A stretch of 10,884 nucleotides of DNA from Pigoraptor vietnamica (GCA_943704525.1 CALSCQ010002081.1:1-10884), one strand, 5' to 3'. Positions 1-8,048 are shown, counted from the first letter of the stretch. Numbers and translations are program-made. Notes: generated by a model not told the origin, from the letters alone.

Positions 1-35
<35 letters not shown>
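1..35. repeat. poly(A) tract at window edge
   Basis: An uninterrupted run of 35 adenines opens the window. It lies about 130 bases upstream of the first coding start. It could be a genuine poly(dA:dT) tract in a promoter, a retroposed poly(A) end, or a contig-edge artefact; the sequence to its left is not available, so these cannot be told apart. Confidence 0.9.
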
Positions 36-38
<3 letters not shown>

Positions 39-81
39 AGAGTAACAGGTGGGTGAATGAAGTGGGTGTGGCGTCACTACA

Positions 82-104
82 GACGTCCCAGTTTTTTTCC
101 CGCG
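82..104 (+). promoter_or_regulatory. possible proximal promoter motifs of the DUF7918-like gene
   Basis: A GACGTC palindrome (82-87) resembles the core of a CRE/bZIP site. The octamer TTTCCCGC (96-103) fits the E2F consensus TTTSSCGC. Both lie 60-85 bases upstream of the ATG at 165. There is no clear TATA box in front of this gene. These are consensus matches only, in a short stretch where chance matches are plausible. A small upstream ATG at 115 opens a frame that ends at 183 and overlaps the main start, but whether it is transcribed is unknown. Confidence 0.2.
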
Positions 105-164
105 TAAACTGCATATGAAACCCACACAGAGTCAGGGCACTCGGCGCAGCGTACCTTCCGTGGT

Positions 165-1014
165 ATGCCCACGTTCGCAGTGACCCTGTGCGACGGAGAG
201 TCTCTCAAGCCCCTCCCGTGCGTGAACGGCTACCATGTCGCCGTTCCCGGCAAAACATTCTCAAAGCAGAGTGGCGGCTGGGCGATGTCCTGAGCGTGTT
301 GGATGCACACGCCCGCAGCGGCGGTGGCTACACCGCGCGTGTGAAAGAATTCGACGGCGTTACCTACAACCTCGGTAGGAAGACGATGCACGCGGGCAAC
401 GGGTGGACGGCCTATCAGAAGGGCATTTGGGACGGCGACACTTTTCGTCAGTTCGTTTTCGGTTTCCCCAAGTACGCGGAGGATCTGCGCGACTGCGACT
501 CCGACCCTTCAACTCTGGCGTCGATCACGGTCGAAATCGGCACGTCGTACAGGCGCGCGAAAACGAAGCTGTTGCTGCGCGAGAAAGTTGACTTTGAGGG
601 TGTGCGCCTGCCCATGGACGCGAAGAAGGACGTCGCCCTTTTGGTTACCGTGGGCACCGGGCCTGGGGGAAAAGGTCACGCTTTCGGCGCTCAAATTGGC
701 GAGGAGCTCGCGACGACAGAGGCAAGCAAGTGTTTGTCGTGCGTTACGCGACGGCGGAGATGCTCGAGGCGAAAGGGATGCTTGACCCAGAGAACAACCG
801 CGAGCACCGCAAGTACTTTCCCAACCGCGACTTTGAGAGGCGCTCGCAGCCGACGCCGACGCCGCCCGTGCGCGTGAAGAGGGAGCAGGTGAACGCTGAG
901 AGTGCGAAGACGGAGACGGTGACGACAATTGACATGACGGAGGATGGGGCGACGAAGATCACTATCGTCGATCGAAAGCGGGAGCGTGCAGAGGTCGACA
1001 TCGAACTCGATTGA
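165..1014 (+). CDS. DUF7918-like protein, reading frame broken twice
   Basis: Coding signal runs through three frames in order. Frame A starts at ATG 165 (MPTFAVTLCDGESL, then VNGYHVAVPGKTFS). Frame B covers about 265-700 (GGGYTARVKEFDGVTYNLGR, FRQFVFGFPKYAEDL, TLASITVEIG, KGHAFGAQIGEE). Frame C covers about 720-1014 (KQVFVVRYATAEMLEAKGML and a charged tail). Both changes have the same sense: one base appears to be missing at each junction (about 261-319 and 701-727). The order of motifs (N-terminal strand ending in PGKTF, a DG motif, an F.F..-rich centre, and a late FVVRYxxxxxLxxxG segment) resembles, from memory, the DUF7918 family of unknown function, known mostly from fungi. The tail has a VKRE sumoylation-like site and an acidic VDIELD end like a SUMO-interacting motif, suggesting a nuclear protein (inference). 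A 101-base GT-AG intron (218-318) would bridge the first break but would remove the PGKTF strand, so I prefer base loss, from sequencing error or pseudogenisation. The gap at the second break is too short for a normal intron. Confidence 0.55.
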
Positions 1015-1314
1015 GAATACACGACGGCTGGAATGCGAGTCGTTCACTGGAGTCGTTCGCAATGCGTGCGCGTGCACGTGCCGTGTGGTCGTGCGCATTA
1101 AATTAAATTGTGGTCTGAATCGGAGCGAAACGTAAGCCCCGCGAAAACGCCCAACACAGGCAATGTTCAACACGTTAACCAATGTGTATTGGACAGGAAT
1201 CGTCCCGCGACTCGCAAGCCCGTAAAGCACACATGGCGTCGGCAAGCGTGGAAAAAGACGAAGAGGAGCGGCAAAACACGCAATCGAACACGCGACGAAG
1301 CAGCAGTGGGACGC
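1015..1314. other. convergent intergenic region between the DUF7918-like and ASS genes
   Basis: These 300 bases separate two convergent stop codons and should hold both 3' ends. I see no canonical AATAAA on either strand. A short AT-rich repeat (ATTAAATTAAATTG near 1098-1111) is the only candidate for 3'-end processing. No gene is supported here; the open frames that cross it are shadows of the neighbours. Confidence 0.6.
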
Positions 1315-3366
1315 TCAAGCGCACGGCGTCTTCCCCGTGGCAATTCGCTGCTGAAGGCGGGCGTTCTCGCGCAGGCGCAGCGCATTGACGCGGATGAAGC
1401 CGTTGGCGTCGGTGGGGTCGTAGTTGCCCTCCACGTCCATCGACACGAGTTCCTTGTTGTAGAGCGAAACGGGCGATTCGCGCGCGAGCGTATAGACGCC
1501 ACCCTTGAAGAGGCTGAAGAGGGAAAGCAGAACGACGCCGTGAGACAAAAGCAAAGGGTACGCCGAACTGCGCAAACTACGCCGAATTGCACAAAAAAAA
1601 AAATGCAAGTGCGTGCGAGGGAGACTTTCAAACTAGCATTCGGTGGCAGATATCTGCACCGCAATCGCATCACGACACCCACCTCATGTGCACCGTTCCC
1701 GACACACCGCCCTGGGACATGGCGATGCAGCCGCGGACGTACTTGCCCTCGGGGCTAAACCAGTACCCGTTGTACACGTGCTCGCTGAACTTGGGAGAGA
1801 GAAGGTCGCGGACCTTGCGGACTTCCCTGAGTCCAGACAAAGACAAAAAATTGTCAGCGAAATGTCCAGTCGCCCGGCAGTAAAGACTCGCACGCACGCA
1901 CGCACACACGCATGCACGCACGCACACGCACACGCATAGCACAGCACAGAATGAAAACAAGAACACCCACTTGTCCATCGCAATCGCCTCAATGTCGAGG
2001 TGCGCCGCGCGGAGCACGGTGCCTCCTGGCGTCTCATAAATCCCGCGCGACTTCATCCCAATAAATCGGTTCTCCACAATATCAATGCGGCCCACGCCGT
2101 GCTTCCCGGCAATCTTGTTCAAAAACAGGTAGATCGCGAGCGCGCTCGTGTGCGTCTCGTTGGCCGTCGGCGACGTCGCCTTCACGGGCACGCCGTCCTT
2201 AAACTCGATCGAGACCTCGTCGGGCGCATCCGGGGCCTTGGCCGGGTCTGACGTCATCTTGTGCAGCGACTCGGGCGCGCGGGCAGCGGGGTCCTCGAGC
2301 ACGCCAGACTCAAAGCTAATGTGCATGAGGTTCGCGTCCATGCTCCAGGGGCTCTTGGGCGTGACGGGGAGGGGGATGCCGTGCGCCTGCGATTGCGTTG
2401 GATGGGGCAGTGTGAGTTCATCGCAACAGAGCGCTCTCTTCTTCCACAATTGCACACACAAGCGCGGGTTTTGAAACACGACACAAACGGCGTGCACAGG
2501 CGCGTCCCTTCTCTCACACGCGACACGACGGAGGACAACGCGCGCACCTGCGCATACTGGAAGAGGTCCTGGCGACCCTTGAACTGCTGCAGGAACTTGG
2601 GAATGCGCCACGGCGCAATGACCTTGATCTCGGGGCAGAGCGAGTAGTACGTGAGCTCAAAGCGAATCTGGTCGTTGCCCTTGCCGGTGGCGCCGTGCGA
2701 CACAAACGCGGCGTTTTCGGCCTTCGCAATCTCAATCTGTCGGCGCGCAATGCAGGGGCGGGCGAGGGCTGCGGAGGGACGAAGGAGAAGTGTGTGTCAG
2801 TCAACAACGACAACCACGGCAGCAATTGCGAAACCCTCAGAGAAAGTGATGTTGGTTCGGCACAAGGGAGAGTGACACACAGCTCCAAACGAAACAGCGA
2901 CTTTGGATCGGCACAAAAGCGAGTGACACGTGGCTCAGACGCAAGGACAATGTGCAGGGCACTCACAGGTGCCCATCAGGTAGCGGTCCTCGTAAATGGC
3001 GTTGGCTTGTACGGCGGGGAAGATGAACTCGGTCACAAACTGCTCGCGGAGGTCCTCGATGAACACCTTCTTGGCGCCAAGTTTCGTTGCCTTCGCACGC
3101 GCGGCCTCAAAGTCTTCCTCTTGACCCACGTCGGCCTGCGCGAACGGTGAAAGCCGGTTGAGCGCGCGCGCGCAAACACACGCACACGCACACACACACA
3201 CACACACATGCGCACACACGTACACGCACAAAAGATGGCGAGAGGCAAGACCCACCAGGAAGCAAATGACCTCGTAGCCCTGCTCGATCAGCCAGACGAG
3301 GATGCACGAAGTGTCGAGTCCGCCGCTGTACGCGAGGACGACAGTGTTGGAAGCGTCGCCGGCCAT
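1315..3366 (-). CDS. ASS1: argininosuccinate synthase, six exons
   Basis: This cytosolic enzyme joins citrulline and aspartate using ATP to give argininosuccinate, AMP and pyrophosphate (arginine synthesis and urea-cycle step). Exons on the minus strand are 3366-3256, 3135-2967, 2768-2548, 2386-1971, 1826-1683 and 1513-1315. All five introns are GT-AG, and joining them gives 1260 coding bases with no break, or 419 residues; the human enzyme is 412. The ATP-pyrophosphatase P-loop AYSGGLDTS is at residues 12-20. Other family signatures are KKVFIED, ALYEDRYL-like [38 protein letters not shown] (117-132), [39 protein letters not shown] and the C-terminal [16 protein letters not shown]. The start ATG has a good context (AAAATGG) and matches the family N-terminus. 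Nothing essential looks missing. Intron phases in order are 0, 1, 0, 2, 2. It lies in tandem with the metalloprotease upstream and converges on the DUF7918-like gene. Identification is near certain; exon edges are very likely right because every join restores conserved sequence. Confidence 0.97.
1889..1936. repeat. interrupted CACG/CA microsatellite in ASS intron 4
   Basis: Alternating CACG and CA units read on the plus strand, so TG/CGTG in the sense strand of ASS. The repeat lies in the middle of the 144-base intron 1827-1970 and away from both splice sites. Confidence 0.9.
2852..2936. repeat. degenerate 51-bp-period tandem duplication in ASS intron 2
   Basis: A block starting TTGG.TCGGCACAA at 2852-2885 recurs at 2903-2936 with about 27 of 34 positions identical by eye. 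It lies inside the 198-base intron 2769-2966 and probably reflects an old local duplication. Confidence 0.7.
3159..3230. repeat. GC-alternating run followed by CA microsatellite in ASS intron 1
   Basis: A run of alternating G and C (about 3159-3171) is followed by an imperfect CA array (3174-3230). Both lie within the 120-base intron 3136-3255 and make up more than half of it. Alternating purine-pyrimidine DNA of this sort is prone to Z-form. Confidence 0.9.
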
Positions 3367-3460
3367 TTTCGTTCTGTTACTTTCGAAGAATCACAGCTGT
3401 ACCAAGGGTCTTTTGGTTTGATTTCAGATGTGTGTAACTCTGTAGCCGCAAGAGACTTCC

Positions 3461-3470
3461 TCTTATATAG
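3461..3470 (-). promoter_or_regulatory. TATA box of ASS
   Basis: The minus strand reads CTATATAAGA, 95-104 bases upstream of the ASS ATG. Assuming the usual 25-30 base distance, transcription would begin near 3435 and leave a 5' UTR of roughly 70 bases. The metalloprotease gene has a closely similar element in a similar position, which strengthens the call. Confidence 0.65.
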
Positions 3471-3473
3471 ACG

Positions 3474-3540
3474 TGCGCGTGTGTGCGTGCGAGTGTGTCT
3501 GTGTGTCAGCGTGTGTGTGGTGTGTGGGTGTGTGTGTGCC
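3474..3540. repeat. imperfect GT-rich tract in the ASS promoter
   Basis: A GT-rich stretch on the plus strand, interrupted by GCGT and GAGT units, directly upstream of the ASS TATA box. It is one of few dinucleotide repeats here that are not inside an intron. Confidence 0.85.
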
Positions 3541-3548
3541 AGTAAACT

Positions 3549-3589
3549 ATTGGCGGGAGCAATTTTCCTTATCCCTGCATTGTGATTGG
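3549..3589 (-). promoter_or_regulatory. two CCAAT boxes upstream of ASS
   Basis: On the minus strand CCAAT occurs at 3553-3549 and 3589-3585; the latter has the favoured NF-Y context AGCCAATCA. They lie 183-223 bases upstream of the ASS ATG, a normal distance and orientation for NF-Y. The first also overlaps TTGGCGGGA on the plus strand, which looks like an E2F site. Consensus matching only. Confidence 0.45.
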
Positions 3590-3621
3590 CTGGCGTCATC
3601 GATCATCAGTGATTCATGGGT

Positions 3622-3637
3622 CACGTGATATCACGTG
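3622..3637. promoter_or_regulatory. 16-bp palindrome of two CACGTG E-boxes
   Basis: CACGTGATATCACGTG is a perfect palindrome. It holds two identical E-boxes, each itself palindromic, with centres 10 bp apart, one helical turn. The flanks make each close to the TCACGTGA form bound by MITF/TFE, USF or Myc/Max-type bHLH-zipper proteins in animals and their relatives. It lies about 255-270 bases upstream of the ASS start and about 200 bases past the protease stop, so ASS is the likely target. Confidence 0.55.
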
Positions 3638-3832
3638 CCGAATTGTGTTACACTTTCTGCAGAATGTCTCTGAGGGCTGAGATGCTCCAAACAACACGAC
3701 CGCTCACACAGGGATCCAGCAACCGCGCTGAAAGATCCAGCTTCTCAAAATGAGATTACGAACTATGTATTTGTGGGCACGCGCACGGGTGAGATCAGCG
3801 CGGGCACTGACGGGTACCGAGGGGAATTCCTG
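3638..3832 (-). other. 3' flank of the metalloprotease gene
   Basis: These roughly 195 bases follow the protease stop codon and should carry its 3' UTR. No canonical AATAAA is seen on the minus strand; ACAAATACATAG near 3763-3774 is the most A/T-rich candidate. Plus-strand open frames here have no recognisable product and are not called. Confidence 0.5.
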
Positions 3833-5361
3833 TTACGCCGTGGCCACTGCCTGGCACGTGGCGTCCTTCTTCCACTCGCTGAACGCAGCGTTGTACTGCG
3901 CCACAATGTCAAACCAGAGGGCGTCCTTCTCTGCAAACGGAATAAGCACAGGGGACGAGGACGGCGACGGCATCGAGCGTCCCTGTGGCGTCACTGCAAC
4001 GACGGCGTACGAGTAGAGAATGCCGGGCGAGACTTCGGCGTCGACGAACGACGTGCCCTTGATCGCCTCGACAGGCCGCTTGAACGGCGGCGTGCGCTGC
4101 ACTTCGTAGCGGAGAGCGGCAGTGCCGGCAGTGCCCGCGCGAATGGAGCGGAACCACGTGACCCGGATGCCCTCGTTCGTCGCACCGGCGGTGGGCGGAA
4201 AGACGACGGGCGCGGGGTTGGCTGCAGAACGAGTGGGTGAATTAGAGGCGAATTAGTGTGACAGTGACGGTGACGGGGAGATATGCCCGTCGGTGCCGTG
4301 TATGTGTGTGTGTGTGTGAGTGATGTGACAGTGACGGTGACGGGGAGATATGCCCGTCGGTGCCGTGTATATGTGTGTGTGTGTGAGTGAGTGTGCGTGT
4401 GTTTGTGTGTGTGTTTGTATGCGTGTGTTTGTGTGTGTGTGTGTGGTGTGTTTGTGCGCGCGTGTGTTGCTGTGTTTGTGTGGTGCGTGTTTGTGTGTGT
4501 GTTTGTGTGCATGTGTGTGCGTGCGCGCGCGTGTGTGTGAGTGAGTGAGTGAGTGAGTGTGTGTGTGTGCCTGTGCGCGTGGACTCACCGGCGCCAAGCC
4601 ACGACTGGTACGCAAGGTCGATGTAGCAGCGCATGCGGCCCTGCGACGGGACAGAGGAGTTATTCTGAGACGCACAAGGGAAGCCGCACATGTACGGCGA
4701 CCGGGCACATACCTGCTGCTGGAAGGTGAAAGTCATGTCCACTCCTTGCTCTGCACACGCGACCTCGTCCGAGTAGCCTGCGGATTTCAGTGTCAAATGA
4801 TTTCGTCAGTACCGGGAGTGAGTAATGCGTGTGTGTGAGTGATGTGTATGTGTGCGTGCCGGCGTACGTCTTTGCGCGCGTGCGATGTGTCTGCCCACCC
4901 ATGATGTTGTCGTATGGCGTGTTGACCCACGGGCGTCCGGACACGCAGTCCTGGCACACATTGTTCGAGAACGCCCCATCACATCCCACCCGGTCAGGGT
5001 CGTTGCAGCGTTGCCTACATGTAACAACAGGTGAGAGGGAGTTAAAACAGCCTCAGAAAGGGTACGAGAATGGCATTTGGGGAACAGCAGGCGACGATTT
5101 CCCTCCAGTAACGTGTTACAGTTCGAGAAAGAAGGAATTGAGGAACAGCTGCAGGCAAGTAGCATGCGCGGCCATCAATACTCACTGTGAGTTTGTCGGG
5201 CGCGTGTCTGAGCAGAAGTCTCCAAGCCAATCCGAGCTCTGGTCGCGAAAGTGCTCGGGACGCGACTCGTAGCACACGTGGCTGCCATTCACTGCCAGCG
5301 ATTCGCACAGCGCTAAAAAACGGGGAAAAAAGTGAAACGGTAAGCACTGCGGCCACATAAA

Positions 5362-5400
<39 letters not shown>

Positions 5401-6153
5401 TACATACACACACACACACACGTGACACACGCCAAAAATTCTCATAGGTGTCGCGAAACTCAGTTTCACACTCACAAGCGCCCGCCCACACTCCAGTGGC
5501 CCGCAAATATTGGACAGTTCCGACGATGTCCGTAACACCGACATGCGTGTGGTAAAGGCCTGCAGAAGAAATGTAAGATACAACGAAGGTGCATCCCTAC
5601 ACACAAAATTCGCATGCGGGCGTCACACACACATACACACATGCGCGCGCGCGGGCACGGGAGCGCATGCGACCTACCAAAGACGTGCCCATACTCGTGG
5701 ACGGCCGTGGTGCCCGTTCCCCACGCGGGCGAATTGAAAATGACGCCGCCAGCCGATGTAAAAGCCTGCACACAACAAATTAGCGCCACAAAGTACCATC
5801 CAAATCGCACTCGCGCACAACACCGAACACAAGAGCGTGCACACAGCAAGGCGTGCGCCTTGTGTTCGCAACACACAGCGCGTGCCTTTTCGTCCCAAGG
5901 GAAGGTGGCCGAACCCATCGTCTGGGATCCGTAGCCAGGCTCGACGAATATGGTGGTGATGTACTGGTGCATGCTCGATGCAAAGTCCTCGCCCGTCATC
6001 GCCGCCTTCATCTCCTCATACGACAGCCACTGTCGGTTGGGAGACGCCGGATCGCGGCAGAAGCTGCTCGCGGTGAACGGCGGCGTGCTGTTCCATTGAT
6101 TTGAGAAGGGCGTGAGACTAAATGCGAACGGAGACTGTACGTGGGCCGGTGTG

Positions 6154-6251
<98 letters not shown>

Positions 6252-7024
6252 TGTCGTGCGTGCGTGCGCGTGTGGATTGGGATTCGAACGCGAAGCCCAC
6301 CAGCAGTCGCCCCAGTCCCATTCGAAGGCCTTGAAGTTGCACTGCGGGTCGCACTGGCCGTCCGACGCCGTCTTCGTGCAGTCACGTGGCACGTCTTCCG
6401 GCAGCACGAGGCACACGCATTCGCAACCATCCACGAGGTCTTCGGAGATCTTGGCGTTGGCGACTGTGCACCGGCGGTCGCACGTCGTTTGGTTAGCACA
6501 AATGGGAGTGCCCGTCACTGCAATGTCGCCGCCGTCGTACCCGGCGAATTCGTAGTTGCACTCCTGCCGACAGCCACAATTGGGTTGGTTAGAAGGCCAT
6601 ACATAGGCCTGTGTAAGTTTTACATGCATGCGCGTGTTCTTGTAACACGCAACACGAATAATTACACGCGGCGACTGTGTCATAACATGACATACAACGC
6701 CACGTGTCTTTTCGTGTTTGGGAATCGAACACTTACCTCATCGAAAACACCGTTGCCGACCATTGAGGGCTCGCAGCCATTGTCTTGGGCCTCGCTGAAG
6801 CTGCGCCGCACAAACGTCGCGTGAGCGACACAATCATACTCATGTAGGTAGACAATGTGGTGAACCGTTCATGCTGACGCTCTCTGCATTGACAGGCGCG
6901 CAGCCCGCATCGGTCTAGACTCTTCAACGAACAAACACATACATGCACGCACACCACACAGCACACACACACACACACAAGTCACACATGACAAACACCA
7001 CACACACACACAGGGAGGGAGAGA

Positions 7025-7074
<50 letters not shown>

Positions 7075-7681
7075 AACAACAACAACAACAATCGGCGTAC
7101 GCACAGAAGGCGAGTGCTGGCATGGTGGACGAGCTCTGCGTCAAAGTCAATTCCAATGCCGTCGTAGTATTGGCGGAGCACTTCGAGCTGCGTCGTTGTG
7201 ACATGGTCGGGGACAAGCGCGACGGATCCGTCGTCCGCGGTAGGCACGTGCACCTTGAGCGCTGCGCCGAAACAGAGCAATTGTGAGCAAATTACAGTGC
7301 GATAGACACACAACACACACACACACACACACACACACACCGAGGATACCACTGAACACCGACGGACTTACATATTTTGGCCCTGTCCAAGCGCCCGTCC
7401 TTGAGAGCACGCGCGTACGCATCGCGCAAGCCGGGGTTATCGCACACACTCTCGTGGCCATTGTGAACCCACAGATCGCAAATCGGCACAGGCAGTTCGT
7501 GCGCTTCGCCGGCGGCTTCTCTTGCTGCGCGGCGCCGCTGCCCACTCTCCACAACGGAGCGCATGTTCCTCGTGTCCATTGTCCCGCACGTGCCGTGTAT
7601 CGCATCCGCACCGCGCGCGACCGCGAGTAGCGAAATGACCGCACACGCGGCCGTGATGCCGACCACGAGGGCGACCCGCAT
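3833..7681 (-). CDS. secreted pappalysin-like (M43) metalloprotease with two LNR modules and an FN3-like tail, twelve exons
   Basis: Probable extracellular zinc endopeptidase; substrate unknown. Minus-strand exons: 7681-7372, 7261-7105, 6800-6737, 6563-6301, 6087-5877, 5765-5678, 5559-5476, 5312-5186, 5014-4899, 4777-4713, 4640-4589 and 4221-3833. All introns are GT-AG and the sum is 1926 bases, 641 residues. Residues 1-27 form a signal peptide (hydrophobic core, ARGADA end). The zinc motif HEYGHVFGLYH is at 358-368, followed by GDFCSDTRPT and the Met-turn segment YDNIMGYSD (Met 473). Two Lin-12/Notch-type repeats (about 165-190 and 239-264) sit before the zinc motif, as in animal PAPP-A. RMRCYIDLAYQSW closes the catalytic domain and about 514-600 look like fibronectin type III. 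The protein is far shorter than PAPP-A (about 1500 residues): no laminin-G or sushi modules are seen. LNR1 lacks two of its expected cysteines. Exon 3 has an alternative start and intron 10 is stop-free (see findings). The family call is firm; splice sites of exons 2, 3 and 5 are the least certain. Confidence 0.9.
4257..4390. repeat. 67-bp tandem duplication in protease intron 11
   Basis: Positions 4257-4323 are repeated at 4324-4390 with a single difference (G at 4304, A at 4371). Each unit combines a unique part (ACAGTGACGGTGACGGGGAG and what follows) with a GT run. The near identity indicates a recent duplication. It sits in the 367-base intron 4222-4588, towards its acceptor side. Confidence 0.95.
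4391..4575. repeat. long imperfect GT array in protease intron 11
   Basis: About 185 bases of GT-rich plus-strand sequence with scattered GTTT, GAGT and GCGC interruptions, including a (GAGT)n run near 4540-4558. In the sense strand of the gene this is CA-rich and begins just inside the donor at 4588. Confidence 0.9.
5362..5421. repeat. CA microsatellite with (CATA) interruptions in protease intron 7
   Basis: A CA array interrupted by a short CATA run near 5394-5407, within the 163-base intron 5313-5475. It makes up about a third of the intron and leaves the acceptor end clear. Confidence 0.9.
6149..6262. repeat. long GT microsatellite in protease intron 5
   Basis: A perfect (GT) run from about 6161 to 6244 (about 42 units), with imperfect flanks. 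It lies in the 213-base intron 6088-6300 between the LNR2 exon and the next catalytic exon. It is CA in the sense strand and sits towards the donor. Confidence 0.95.
6955..7091. repeat. compound CA, GA and AAC microsatellite in protease intron 2
   Basis: Three arrays adjoin on the plus strand: interrupted CA (about 6955-7012), GA/GGGA (7013-7072) and AAC (about 7072-7091). In the sense strand this reads TTG, then a long CT tract, then TG, starting only about 13 bases inside the donor. The homopurine-homopyrimidine part could form triplex DNA. Confidence 0.93.
7306..7340. repeat. CA microsatellite in protease intron 1
   Basis: A CA array of about 35 bases in the 110-base intron 7262-7371, towards the donor side, TG in the sense strand. 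Confidence 0.9.
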
Positions 7682-7757
7682 TCTTGCCGGTGGGTGCCGG
7701 GAAGAGAGTCGAGGAGCTTAATTCGAACTTGAAAAAACATCTGCTATGCACGCGGGG

Positions 7758-7767
7758 AATTATATAG
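7758..7767 (-). promoter_or_regulatory. TATA box of the metalloprotease gene
   Basis: The minus strand reads CTATATAATT, 77-86 bases upstream of the protease ATG at 7681. Transcription starting 25-30 bases downstream would give a 5' UTR of about 50 bases and would leave out an upstream ATG at 7740, which is in another frame. Confidence 0.6.
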
Positions 7768-8020
7768 GCGCACTCACGGCCGAATCACACGCCCGCATGC
7801 ACGCACACCGGCACACAAGCCACTGTACATGTGGCTTAAGCCCGATCGCCCTTTTTAGCCAAACCGAACCGCAGCGGCCATTGACGTGCCCTCGAGTCCG
7901 GACACCTGTAACATCCACCTCTTGTTGTACTGCATTTTTCGATGGTGACCGGGTGTGTTTGAGGGAAAGTCCCGGCGCACCAGAAAAGGGAAAGCAAGCC
8001 AACACAGCACGCGGAGGGGC

Positions 8021-8026
8021 TATAAA
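8021..8026 (+). promoter_or_regulatory. plus-strand TATA motif
   Basis: TATAAA preceded by GGGGC and followed by CG, a typical TATA-box setting with GC-rich flanks. It lies 23 bases before an ATG at 8049, so a standard start site would fall at or past that ATG. No firm gene is linked to it. Confidence 0.3.
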
Positions 8027-8048
8027 CGAATCAAGGTGTGTGTGCGCG

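Noticed and set aside
218-318. GT-AG intron in the DUF7918-like gene
   Set aside because: Splice signals are good and phases fit, but removal deletes the VNGYHVAVPGKTF strand that best matches the family. Kept only as an alternative.
665-674. GGGAAAA as a programmed -1 frameshift site in the DUF7918-like gene
   Set aside because: It fits the X XXY YYZ form in the right frame, but the family-like KGHAFGAQIGEE segment lies downstream of it in the original frame, so the frame must change later, at 701-727.
1108-1758. Long plus-strand open frame across the 3' part of ASS
   Set aside because: It overlaps ASS exons 5-6 and intron 5 on the opposite strand, has no recognisable domain, and reflects the GC-rich codon use of ASS read backwards.
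6280-6296. GATTCGAAC resembling a tRNA B box
   Set aside because: It lies at the start of protease intron 5, with no A box at the right distance and no cloverleaf. A similar AATCGAAC near 6722 was rejected for the same reason.
6112-6824. Open frames rich in Val-Cys or Thr-His through the GT/CA arrays
   Set aside because: A GT or CA run is open in every frame and yields VCVC or HTHT strings; these are microsatellites inside introns, not proteins. The same holds near 4350, 9200, 10000 and 10400.
7147-7740. Upstream ATG frame starting at 7740 as the protease N-terminus
   Set aside because: It is in a different frame from the signal peptide and from the exon 2 join; the ATG at 7681 gives a proper signal peptide and a correct splice phase.
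8034-8041. AGGTGTGT as a T-box half-site for autoregulation
   Set aside because: A single imperfect match in a sequence full of GTGT runs is expected by chance, and no paired site is present.
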